Shown piece after piece: positions 45,601 to 52,894 of a stretch of DNA of 64,000 bases. Position 1 is the first letter of the stretch. Every line of letters begins with the position of its first letter. The position numbers and the translations under genes are program-made. The stretch is taken from positions 1 through 64,000 of the forward strand of contig JBCDKT010000008.1 in assembly GCA_038746285.1 (NCBI GenBank), in the 5' to 3' direction. This DNA comes from Bacteroidota bacterium (lineage in GTDB: Bacteria > Bacteroidota > Rhodothermia > Rhodothermales > JANQRZ01). The notes beneath the pieces were generated by a model, which saw nothing but the letters and a program-made list of their open reading frames with translations, made no database searches and was not told the origin of the DNA.

Positions 45601-46238
45601 GCGGCCGGATCGCCTTCGCCACGCAGATCGAGGCGACGTACACCGGGCAGCGCCGCGTCGACAGCGAACCGCCGCTCGCCCGCATCACCGGCAGCGGCCG
45701 GACCGACGGCACCCTCGCCTACAACAAAGGGGCCTGGGCGCTGTGGATGCTACACACCCACCTCGGCGACGCGGCCATGCAGGCGGGACTCCGCGCCTTC
45801 TTCGACCGCTACGTGGACCCCGCCGACGGCGACTACCCGGCCCTGCACGACTTTATCGAGACCCTCCGCCCCTTCGCGCCGGACTCGGCAGCGTATCAGG
45901 ACTTCGTCGACCAGTGGTTCTTCGAGGTCGTCCTGCCCGAGTATCAGCTCTCTGACGTCGAGGTGGCACCGCAAGGCGAACGCTGGCTCGTCTCGGCTAC
46001 GGTCGAGAACGTCGGCACGGGCACGATGACAGTCGAAGTCGCCGCTACGCGGGGCGAGCGGTTCGAGGGCTACGATCCGGACCCTGCCTATGCCGAGGCG
46101 CGCACGGCCGTCCGGCTCGCCCCGCGACAGCCGGAGCGCATCGCCCTGGCCGTGCCGTTCGAGCCGGAGCGCCTCACGGTGGACCCGGACGCCCTCGTCC
46201 TTCAACTCAACCGAGACCGGGCAGCGGCTGAGCTTTAG
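42660..46238 (+). CDS. ABC-2 permease fused to an M1-family aminopeptidase domain
   Basis: 1192 aa from the overlapping GTG. Residues about 1-600 carry two sets of membrane segments of the ABC-2 type (for example FFGLAGFFLYPFFVSILAG, then YLFLPFIVFLVLEF). Residues about 650-1130 are an M1 peptidase with zinc site HEAAHQWWGN (His939) and the third ligand in LIEGAAHYSTL; the spacing from the second His to this Glu is 19 residues, one longer than usual. The substrate-binding GAMEN-type motif is replaced by EANATGFPTN. The peptidase faces the periplasm if topology follows the permease. Fusions of this type occur in Bacteroidota; what is transported is unknown. Confidence 0.9.
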   Translation: MNGRRVWTVARHELRTHLTGPLFWVLVALMVVLTMSLNPTAMIPSDDTAVGGVRAFANSPYALAQFFGLAGFFLYPFFVSILAGMAVVRDDEARVSELLHSTPLTPAEYVAGKVGGAALMVGVAVLLHLGVALAVIQFLPNPEIVRGPFRLLHFVSPILLFALPGIVWCAGLAFAAGERTRRPIAVYAVPIAYFMVVTFVLWTWNPAWLPESLNRLLMVLDPTGLRWLRQTLFAVDRGVAFYNTAPLALDATFWLNRLVTLAVPLAAVAASVRHCRQTMGGDQPASRWVRRRRPAPDPAPAPDAALLARGPLRDLGMTSRSPGFWASTLHIARAELRELRGHPALYLFLPFIVFLVLEFATEGTAALGAPVIYTAGFLAIGTVEIVTVLVCLLLLFYTVESVHRETTTGFGAILFAAPFRTGALLLAKSLANAALVAVILAVCLATSLTMLAGQAQGRVEVWPFVLVWGLCLVPTFFVWNTFVTATLAVVRSRYLTYAVGLGALVFTFYRMQAGTMTWVDNWPLWATLRWSDMGTFPLNGEALLLNRLLMVSLGVLFGAVAGWAFPRTERDAAAALHRLRPRRLARTALRLAPLVAVPLLLGGYIAYEVNTGFQSGEPEAEARAYWRQNVATWKDVPPPEIAAMDLAVDLEPAERRMAMAGTFTLVNRTDGPMPRLPFTVGRSFGEVTWTLGGAPVDAEDRAGLDVLSLPKPLAPGDTAQVGFSYGAVYPDGFTRNGGGMRHFILPAGVLLSTLRGDFLPTPGFVEAVGRHDGNRADPAETDADFWRKTLPPIGGGALFDTRVEATAPSAYTVTSVGVKTSERTEAGRTTVVWESDHPVSTVNLIAGRWAVAEQGGNAVYHHPGHDYNVEAMLEALAAARDHYSEWFHPYPWQGLRLNEVPNLEANATGFPTNISFSETSGFLTKRDRRTEAAFVVTAHEAAHQWWGNLLRPGEGPGADVLIEGAAHYSTLRLREAVHGLRGRIAFATQIEATYTGQRRVDSEPPLARITGSGRTDGTLAYNKGAWALWMLHTHLGDAAMQAGLRAFFDRYVDPADGDYPALHDFIETLRPFAPDSAAYQDFVDQWFFEVVLPEYQLSDVEVAPQGERWLVSATVENVGTGTMTVEVAATRGERFEGYDPDPAYAEARTAVRLAPRQPERIALAVPFEPERLTVDPDALVLQLNRDRAAAEL

Positions 46239-46696
46239 CTGTGCTCTAGCGTGAGGGCGTAGTGCCAGAAGGCGTCGTCGCGCTCGTAGCCGAGGGCGTC
46301 GTAGAGAGCCTGGGCCGAGGTGTTCGTCCGCTCGGTCGCTAGCTCGACGCTGGCTGCGCCGGTCTCCGCGGCGAAGGCGTGGGCGGCGTCCATGAGGGCC
46401 TGCGCCACGCCGAGCCGCCGGGCGTCCTTCGCCACGAAGAGGTCGTTGAGGATCCACACCCGCCGCATGCGAACCGACGAGAAGAACGGGTAGAGTTGGG
46501 TGAACCCGGCGAGGCCCGCCCCGTCCAGCAGCGCGGCGACGAAGATCACCGAGTCCCCGTGCTCGAACCGCTCGGCGAGAAAGCGGCGCGCTCCGGCGAG
46601 GTCCGAGGGCTGGCGGTAGAACCGGCGGTAGCCGTCGAAGAGCACGGCAAGCGCGTCGAGGTCGGTCGCAGCGGCGCGGCGGACGGTCGGGGACAT
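46235..46696 (-). CDS. GNAT-family N-acetyltransferase
   Basis: 153 aa from the ATG at 46696; an upstream in-frame extension to 46951 would read through the regulatory region and is rejected. It starts TVRRAAATDLDALAVLFDGY. The acetyl-CoA loop is DLFVAKDARRLGVAQALMDA and the last strand is ALYDALGYERDDAFWHY. Its 3' end overlaps the stop of the convergent fusion gene by 4 bp. Substrate unknown; the sequence resembles small-amine or peptide acetylases. Confidence 0.88.
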   Translation of the reverse strand: MSPTVRRAAATDLDALAVLFDGYRRFYRQPSDLAGARRFLAERFEHGDSVIFVAALLDGAGLAGFTQLYPFFSSVRMRRVWILNDLFVAKDARRLGVAQALMDAAHAFAAETGAASVELATERTNTSAQALYDALGYERDDAFWHYALTLEHS

Positions 46697-46830
46697 AGGT
46701 TGTGCGTCGAACGACGGAAGGGGGGTTGAAGGCCGAGGCGGCACGCGCCGGACGGAGGCGACGGTCCGCCAATCTAGCACCGCTCTCTGCCTCGGCGCTT
46801 CGCCGCGAAGCCGCCCCCGACCGTGTCCGG

Positions 46831-46867
46831 TGTGCGCTGGTGCCCATCGGGTGGGCGCTGGCGCACA
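46831..46867. promoter_or_regulatory. Paired 16-bp enhancer palindromes, site D
   Basis: TGTGCGCTGGTGCCCA (46831-46846) and TGGGCGCTGGCGCACA (46852-46867) start 21 bp apart. They are 66 bp upstream of the -24/-12 element at 46933, the same offset as at site C. The divergent GNAT start at 46696 is more than 100 bp away. Confidence 0.85.
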
Positions 46868-46932
46868 GTGCGCGGCCGGTCGAGGCGGCCTCCGCGCTGC
46901 TGACGCTGCGATGTGAGCTAGGCGGGACCCGG

Positions 46933-46948
46933 TGGCATATGGCTTGTG
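46933..46948 (+). promoter_or_regulatory. Sigma-54-like promoter D
   Basis: TGGCATATGGCTTGTG has the -24 box TGGCA and -12 box TTGT with exact spacing, 33 nt before the ATG of member 9. It is nearly the same as elements B and C at the -12 side. Confidence 0.75.
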
Positions 46949-46980
46949 CAACGGGAGGCTACGTCCATCTTCGTGCCGTC

Positions 46981-49344
46981 ATGCTCCGCAGCTACGTCCG
47001 CATTGCCCTCCGCAACCTCCGCCGCCAACCTGGCTACGCCGCGCTCAACGTAGTCGGCCTCGCTGTCGGTGTGGCGTGTTGCCTGTTCCTGCTGCTTTTC
47101 GTCCATGACGAGCTGAGCTACGACCGCTTCCACGAAGAGCCCGAGGCGCTCTTCCGCATCCACGCCAACTTCGCCGAGCGCGACCGCGAGATCGCGCTCA
47201 CGCCAGCCCTTGTCGGGCCTCTCCTGGAGCGCGAACTGCCGAGCGTTGAGGCCTTCGTACGGGGCACGCCTGGTGGCGGCGTGATCCGCGCCGGGGACCA
47301 GGCGTTCGAAGAAGACGCGTTCTTCTTCGCCGATTCGACGTTCTTCGATGTCTTCACCCACGACCTCCTCGCGGGCGACCCCGCGACGGCCCTCGACCGG
47401 CCCTACACGGTCGTGCTCACGGCCTCCACGGCCGAGCGGTACTTCGGCAACGCCGACCCCATCGGCCAGACGCTCCTGTACAACAACGACCAGCAGTACG
47501 AGGTGACGGGTGTGATGGCGGACGTGCCGGCCAACTCGCACTACCAGTTCGACTTCCTCGGCTCGTTCTCGTCGCTGACGTGGGTCCGGCACGGCGTCTG
47601 GTCGGCGGCGAACTTCTACACCTACGTCCGCACGCGGGACGCGGCGGCGGGCGAGGCGTTGCAGGGGCAGATCGACGCGCTTTTGGCCCGCATGGAGGAG
47701 GCCGGGCAGGAGCCGTGGCCGCTCATGGCCGTGCCCGTGACGGACCTCCACCTCCGCTCCGAGGCGGAGTACGCCTTCGACGGGACGGGTGACATCGCCT
47801 ACGTGATCGGGTTGACGACGGTGGCACTGCTGATCCTCCTCATTGCGTGCATCAACTACATGAACCTCGCCACCGCGCGGGCGGGGCAACGGGCAAAAGA
47901 GGTCGGGCTGCGCAAGTCGCTCGGCGCGCTCCGGGGGCAACTCGTCGGGCAGTTCTACAGCGAGTCGGCGCTGCTCACACTCGGCGGACTGGGGCTCGCC
48001 CTCGGGCTCGTCGGGACCGGGCTGCCGTGGTTCAACGACCTCAGCGGCAAAGCGCTCTCGTTCGGGACGCTCGCCGAGCCGGGGATCGTCGCGCTCATCC
48101 TCGGCATCTTCGTCGTGGTGACCGTGGTGGCGGGGAGCTACCCGGCGCTCTACCTCTCGGGCTTCCAGCCGGCGCGCGTGCTGCGCGGGCGGGGCGCGAC
48201 CTCGCCCGGCTCGTCGTGGCTGCGGAGAGGTCTCGTCGTGCTCCAGTTCGGGATCTCGGCGTTCCTCATCGCGGGCACGCTTGTGGTGGTGAGCCAGCTC
48301 CGGTTCCTCGGCGAGCAGACCCTCGGGTTCGACAAGGAGCACCTCGTCGTGCTCCCGCTCTCGGACTCGATTCTCCAGGAGCAGTATGCTGCCATGAAAG
48401 AGGAGATCGCCCGGCATCCGTCGGTCACAGCCATCGCCGGCATCAACCAGATTCCGGGCCAACTCGGCTGGACCTCCGGCTTCCGCACCGAGGGCATGGG
48501 CGAGGACGACTTCTTTCCCATCAAGGGCCTGCCGACTGATGGAACCGTGACCGACGGGCTGGGGCTGAACCTCGTAGCTGGACAAGGCTTCGCCGCTACG
48601 CTTCCCGAGCCGGACTCGGCCAACTACCGCTTCATCGTCAACGAAACGGCAGTCGAGCGGCTCGGCTGGACCCCGGCTGAGGCCGTCGGGCAGCGCGTGG
48701 CGGTGGACAGCCGCTGGGGCGAGGTCGTCGGAGTGGCCGAGGACTTCCACTTCCGCTCGCTGCACGAGGTCATCGAACCACTCGCCATCTGGTACGACCC
48801 CAGCAATATCCGCCATGCCGCCGTCCGCCTCGCGCCGGGCCAGACGGTCGCTGGGATGGACCACCTCGAAGCCGTCTGGGGCCAGTTCGCCGCGCACCGT
48901 CCGTTCTCGTACCGCTTCCTCGACGACGTGTACGACCAGCTCTACCGCAACGAGGAGCAGCTCGGGCGGATCGTGAGCATCTTCGCGTTCCTCGCCATCT
49001 TCGTGGCCTGCCTCGGGCTGTTCGGGTTGGCCTCGTTCACTGCCGAGCGGCGGCGCAAGGAGGTCGGCGTGCGCAAGGTGCTCGGCGCGACAGTGCCGCA
49101 CCTCGTGCTGCTGCTCGCCCGAGACTTCGTCGTGCTCGTCGCGGTCGCCTTCGCGCTCGCCGTGCCGCTGGTGTGGTTCGCCCTCGGCCAGTGGCTCGAC
49201 GGGTTCGCCTACCGCGTCGGCCTCGGGCCGGTGCCCTTCCTCATCGCGGGCGCGCTGCTGTTCGTGATCGCGCTCGCGACCGTCAGCACGCAGGCCCTCC
49301 GCGCCGCCACGACCGATCCTGTCAAGGCCCTCCGCTACGAGTAA
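46981..49344 (+). CDS. Dual-FtsX-domain ABC permease, array member 9
   Basis: 787 aa from the ATG at 46981 (MLRSYVRIALRNLRRQPGYA), matching the paralogs. It ends TDPVKALRYE. The central motif is NYMNLATARAGQRAKEVGLR with KSLGALRGQLV, and the terminal one is ASFTAERRRKEVGVRKVLGA. It opens the unit behind promoter D, which also holds member 10, two small secreted or soluble proteins and a second ATPase. The gene is separated from the main array by the MocR and ABC-2 genes. Confidence 0.93.
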   Translation: MLRSYVRIALRNLRRQPGYAALNVVGLAVGVACCLFLLLFVHDELSYDRFHEEPEALFRIHANFAERDREIALTPALVGPLLERELPSVEAFVRGTPGGGVIRAGDQAFEEDAFFFADSTFFDVFTHDLLAGDPATALDRPYTVVLTASTAERYFGNADPIGQTLLYNNDQQYEVTGVMADVPANSHYQFDFLGSFSSLTWVRHGVWSAANFYTYVRTRDAAAGEALQGQIDALLARMEEAGQEPWPLMAVPVTDLHLRSEAEYAFDGTGDIAYVIGLTTVALLILLIACINYMNLATARAGQRAKEVGLRKSLGALRGQLVGQFYSESALLTLGGLGLALGLVGTGLPWFNDLSGKALSFGTLAEPGIVALILGIFVVVTVVAGSYPALYLSGFQPARVLRGRGATSPGSSWLRRGLVVLQFGISAFLIAGTLVVVSQLRFLGEQTLGFDKEHLVVLPLSDSILQEQYAAMKEEIARHPSVTAIAGINQIPGQLGWTSGFRTEGMGEDDFFPIKGLPTDGTVTDGLGLNLVAGQGFAATLPEPDSANYRFIVNETAVERLGWTPAEAVGQRVAVDSRWGEVVGVAEDFHFRSLHEVIEPLAIWYDPSNIRHAAVRLAPGQTVAGMDHLEAVWGQFAAHRPFSYRFLDDVYDQLYRNEEQLGRIVSIFAFLAIFVACLGLFGLASFTAERRRKEVGVRKVLGATVPHLVLLLARDFVVLVAVAFALAVPLVWFALGQWLDGFAYRVGLGPVPFLIAGALLFVIALATVSTQALRAATTDPVKALRYE

Positions 49345-49357
49345 ACCCCACGCCGCT

Positions 49358-51727
49358 GTGCTGAAGAACTACCTCGCCATCGCGCTCCGTCAATTCCGGC
49401 AGCAGAAAGGCTACGCCTCACTCAACGTCGTCGGGCTGGCCGTCGGGCTCGCGGGCGCGTTCTTCATCCTCCTCTGGATGCAGGACGAGCTGCGCTATGA
49501 CCGCTTCCACGAGGCCGCCGAGGAGCTGTTTTCCGTCCGCCGCCACGTTACGTTTTCGAACGGCGAGACGACCTCGCCGACGTCGATCACGTACCCGGCG
49601 GCGGCGGCGATGGAGGCGAGCGTCCCCGAGATCGAGCACGCCGAGATGACGACGTACCGGGAGACGATCGTGCTGGGACGTGACGGGCAGGCGTTCCGGG
49701 AGGACGGACGCTGGGCCGAGCCGGCCTTCCTGGAGATGTTCACCTTCCCGCTCCTCGCCGGCGACCGGACGACAGCGCTCGACGCCCCTGACGGCATCGT
49801 GCTCTCGGAGCGGCTTGCGGGTCTGCTCTTCCCCGGCGAGGCCCCGTCCGACGTGCTCGGCCAGACCGTCCGTGTGGACGACCGCGCCGACTTCCGCGTG
49901 ACGGGCGTCGCCGCGCCCATCCCCGAGCACTCCTCGGTCCAGTTCGAGTGGCTCCTCCCCTTCGCCGACTATTACGAGGACAACCCGTGGCTCGACCACT
50001 GGGGCAACAGCGGCTCGCTGCTCTACGTCCGCCTCCGCGACGGTGCCGATCCGGCCACGGCCGAGGAGAAACTAGCCGGGATTGTGATGGAGAACTTCGA
50101 AGGGGCAACTCCGACCCGGCTCTCGCTCCACCCAGCGACAGACTGGCGGCTGCGCGACACGTTCGAGAACGGACAGCAGGTGGGCGGACGGATCACGTAC
50201 GTGCGCATCTTCGGCGTCGTGGCGCTGCTGCTGGTGCTGATCGCGTGCGTCAACTTCATGAACCTCACCACGGCGCGGAGCGTGCAGCGGGCGCGCGAGA
50301 TCGGCGTACGAAAGTCGCTCGGGGCTTCGCGCGGCAGGCTCGTCGGGCAGTTTCTCAGCGAAGCGGTGCTGACGGCATTCGCGGCGCTCGGGCTGGCACT
50401 GGCGGCCGTCGTGGCCGGGCTGCCGGCGTTCAACGAGGTCGCGGGCAAGGCACTCACGCTCGGGTCGGTCCCTGCGCCGATGTGGGCGCTGTTCGTGGCC
50501 GTCGCCGTGGGTGCGGGACTGCTGGCCGGGAGCTACCCGGCGCTCGTGCTCTCGGGCTACCAGCCGGCGCGCGTGCTCCGCGGCGGCGGATCGGCGCGAG
50601 GCGGCGCGGGGCTGCGGCGGGCGCTCGTCGTGGCGCAGTTCGCCGCGTCGATCCTGCTCATCGCCGGGACGTTCGTGGTCTCGGGCCAGCTCCGGTACAT
50701 CCAGTCCAAGCACCTCGGGCTCGACCGTGGCAACGTGGTCAGCTTCGCGCTGGAGGGCGAGGCCGCCGACCGCTTCGACGCGTTCAAGCAGGCTCTCCTC
50801 GACGCGCCCGGCGTGGCAGCGGTGACGGCCGCGAGCGATTCCCCGCTCAACGTCGGCAGTGCGACGACGGACCCGGTCTGGGACGGGAAGGATCCCGAGA
50901 GCGAGGTGCTCTTCCACGTCGTCCTGTCGGCGTTTGACTTCACCGAGACGATGCAGATGGAGTTCGCGGCGGGCCGCGCGCACGCGCCGTCGGTAGCAAC
51001 GGACTCGGCCAACTTCGTCGTGAACGAGGCGGCGGTTGCAACGATGGGCATGGAGAACCCCGTCGGCGAGTCGCTCGCGATGTGGGGCCGCGACGGGGTG
51101 ATCGTGGGTGTCGTGCAGGACTTCCACATGAAGTCGCTCTACGACCCCATCGAGCCGACCGTGATCCTCCTGGAGCCGCCCGAGGGCGAACTCGACGTGG
51201 TGCTGGCGCGGCTAGAGCCGGGCCGGACGGCCGAGGGGCTGGCCGCGCTGAAGGCCACGTCCGCCGCGTTCAACCCCGGCGCCCCGTTCGCCTACGAGTT
51301 CCTCGACGAGCAGTTCGGCGAGATGTACGAGGCCGAGCAGCGCATCGCCACGCTCTCGAACGTGTTCGCGGCTATCGCCGCGTTCGTGGCCTGCCTCGGG
51401 CTGCTGGGCCTGGCGGCGCACGCCGCCGAGCGGCGGCGCAAGGAGATCGGCGTGCGGAAGGTCCTCGGCGCGAGCGTCGCGGGCGTCGTGGCCCTGCTCT
51501 CGCGCGACTTCCTCGCGCTCGTGCTCGCGGCGTGCGCCCTCGCGCTGCCGCTGGCCTGGCTCGGTGCCGAACGGTGGCTCTCGGCCTTCGCCTTCCGCCT
51601 CGACCTCGGCCCGCTCCCGTTCCTCGCCGCCGCCGCAGGCGCGCTCGTGCTGGCCGCGCTAACCGTGGGGGTGCAGGCCTACCGCGCCGCTACGACCGAT
51701 CCCGTCCAGGCCCTCCGCTACGAGTAG
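49358..51727 (+). CDS. Dual-FtsX-domain ABC permease, array member 10
   Basis: 789 aa with a GTG start 13 nt after member 9 (first residues MLKNYLAIALRQFRQQKGYA). It ends TDPVQALRYE. It resembles member 7 more than its neighbour member 9: LAGAFFILLWMQDELRYDRF, NPWLDHWGNSGSLLYVRL and SLYDPIEPTVILLE all have close counterparts there. The central motif is NFMNLTTARSVQRAREIGVR. The spacer to member 9 lacks a palindrome, unlike the spacers of the main array. Confidence 0.93.
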   Translation: MLKNYLAIALRQFRQQKGYASLNVVGLAVGLAGAFFILLWMQDELRYDRFHEAAEELFSVRRHVTFSNGETTSPTSITYPAAAAMEASVPEIEHAEMTTYRETIVLGRDGQAFREDGRWAEPAFLEMFTFPLLAGDRTTALDAPDGIVLSERLAGLLFPGEAPSDVLGQTVRVDDRADFRVTGVAAPIPEHSSVQFEWLLPFADYYEDNPWLDHWGNSGSLLYVRLRDGADPATAEEKLAGIVMENFEGATPTRLSLHPATDWRLRDTFENGQQVGGRITYVRIFGVVALLLVLIACVNFMNLTTARSVQRAREIGVRKSLGASRGRLVGQFLSEAVLTAFAALGLALAAVVAGLPAFNEVAGKALTLGSVPAPMWALFVAVAVGAGLLAGSYPALVLSGYQPARVLRGGGSARGGAGLRRALVVAQFAASILLIAGTFVVSGQLRYIQSKHLGLDRGNVVSFALEGEAADRFDAFKQALLDAPGVAAVTAASDSPLNVGSATTDPVWDGKDPESEVLFHVVLSAFDFTETMQMEFAAGRAHAPSVATDSANFVVNEAAVATMGMENPVGESLAMWGRDGVIVGVVQDFHMKSLYDPIEPTVILLEPPEGELDVVLARLEPGRTAEGLAALKATSAAFNPGAPFAYEFLDEQFGEMYEAEQRIATLSNVFAAIAAFVACLGLLGLAAHAAERRRKEIGVRKVLGASVAGVVALLSRDFLALVLAACALALPLAWLGAERWLSAFAFRLDLGPLPFLAAAAGALVLAALTVGVQAYRAATTDPVQALRYE

Positions 51728-51749
51728 TCTACCCCCAGCCACCCGCCCG

Positions 51750-52022
51750 ATGAGCCAGCTCTGCGTCCCGATTCCCCCCATAGATCAGACCCGCACGATC
51801 GACGTCGAGGTCGTGATCGACGGGGCGAAGCAGCGCGTGCAGTACCGCGTCGAGACCCTGGAATGGCCGGACGATAACGCGTCGCGCGCCGAGGCGCTGC
51901 GCGCCTTCATCGCGAGTCACGGCGAGGACTGGCTCCTCGTCCAGATCGGCACGCCGACAGCGGAGCGCGTCCCGGTGATGTTCCGGCTGCGCGCGCAACA
52001 GGACACCGCCGTCCCCGAATAA
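51750..52022 (+). CDS. Hypothetical protein in the promoter D unit
   Basis: 90 aa, acidic, no signal peptide and no membrane segment. It has an alternating strand pattern (TIDVEVVIDGAKQRVQYRVE) and a central helix (RAEALRAFIASHGEDWLLV). No family is recognised. It lies 22 nt after member 10 and 26 nt before the DUF4097 gene on the same strand. A soluble regulator or chaperone of the transporter is possible, but nothing in the sequence proves it. Confidence 0.6.
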   Translation: MSQLCVPIPPIDQTRTIDVEVVIDGAKQRVQYRVETLEWPDDNASRAEALRAFIASHGEDWLLVQIGTPTAERVPVMFRLRAQQDTAVPE

Positions 52023-52048
52023 GCTCTCCATAACCGAGACCCTTCGCC

Positions 52049-52837
52049 ATGAAACGCTTCTCGCTTTTCCTCCTCCTCGCCTTCGCCGCCCCGGTACCCG
52101 CGCAGACCGCCCTCACCGACGACTCGTGGTGCACCGAGGACGACAGCAACTACGCTACCGAGCGCGCCTGCGAGGTCCGCACCTTCACGCTCGCGGCGCG
52201 CCGCACGCTCTCGGTGGACGCTGGCAAGAACGGTGGCATCCGCGTCGAAGCGTGGGACCGCGACGAGGTGCAGGTGCTGGCGCGCGTGCAGGCGGTTGGC
52301 GACGACCGGGACGAGGTGCGTCGCCTCGTCGCGGCGTCCGAGGTCGAGACCGACGGGACCATCAGGAGCCGCGTGCCGAGGTCAGGCCGCGACGCCTGGG
52401 TCAGCGTCAGCTTCCGGCTCAGGGTGCCGCGCGCCTCCAACCTCGACCTCGAAGCCAAGAACGGCGGCATTCGCATCGCCGGCGTCAGGGGCGCGATCCG
52501 GTTCGACACGCAGAACGGCGGCGTCACCCTCGACGCCCTCGGCGGCGACGTGCGCGGCCGCACCACCAACGGGGGGCTCCGGGTCCGCCTCACCGGCACC
52601 CGCTGGGACGGCGACGGCCTCGACGCCCGGACGACCAACGGCGGCGTCGAACTGATCGTGCCGGACGGCTACTCCGCCGATCTCGAAACAGGAACCGTCA
52701 ACGGGCGCATGCGGCTCGGCTTTCCCGTGCTGGTCGAGGGCGAGGTCGGACGGCGCGTGCGGACCACCCTCGGTGACGGCGGGCCACCGGTCCGCGCCGT
52801 CACCACCAACGGCGGCGTCAGGATCGAGCGCGGCTGA
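52049..52837 (+). CDS. Secreted DUF4097-like beta-solenoid protein
   Basis: 262 aa with a signal peptide (MKRFSLFLLLAFAAPVPAQ). The body has at least seven repeats centred on NGG: KNGGIRVEAWDRDEVQV, KNGGIRIAGVRGAIRF, QNGGVTLDALGGDVRG, TNGGLRVRLTG, TNGGVELIVPDGYSADLETG, VNGRMRLGF and TNGGVRIERG. That is the DUF4097 single-stranded beta-helix pattern, found in putative adhesins and periplasmic stress proteins. Placed between two permeases and an ATPase, it may bind cargo or the envelope in the periplasm. Confidence 0.82.
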   Translation: MKRFSLFLLLAFAAPVPAQTALTDDSWCTEDDSNYATERACEVRTFTLAARRTLSVDAGKNGGIRVEAWDRDEVQVLARVQAVGDDRDEVRRLVAASEVETDGTIRSRVPRSGRDAWVSVSFRLRVPRASNLDLEAKNGGIRIAGVRGAIRFDTQNGGVTLDALGGDVRGRTTNGGLRVRLTGTRWDGDGLDARTTNGGVELIVPDGYSADLETGTVNGRMRLGFPVLVEGEVGRRVRTTLGDGGPPVRAVTTNGGVRIERG

Positions 52838-52894
52838 CCCCGCCCACTGCTTACTCACCGCCCACTCTCTACCCACTCCAAACCCAGAACCGAC

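Noticed and set aside
19474-46867. CRISPR-like reading of the repeated 16-mers
   Set aside because: Only two copies per site, 21 bp apart, with no spacers of uniform length and no cas gene; regulatory sites explain them better.
46697-46951. N-terminal extension of the minus-strand GNAT gene
   Set aside because: The extra 85 residues are Arg/Pro/Ala-rich and would be encoded by the paired enhancer sites and spacer; the conserved start is at 46696.
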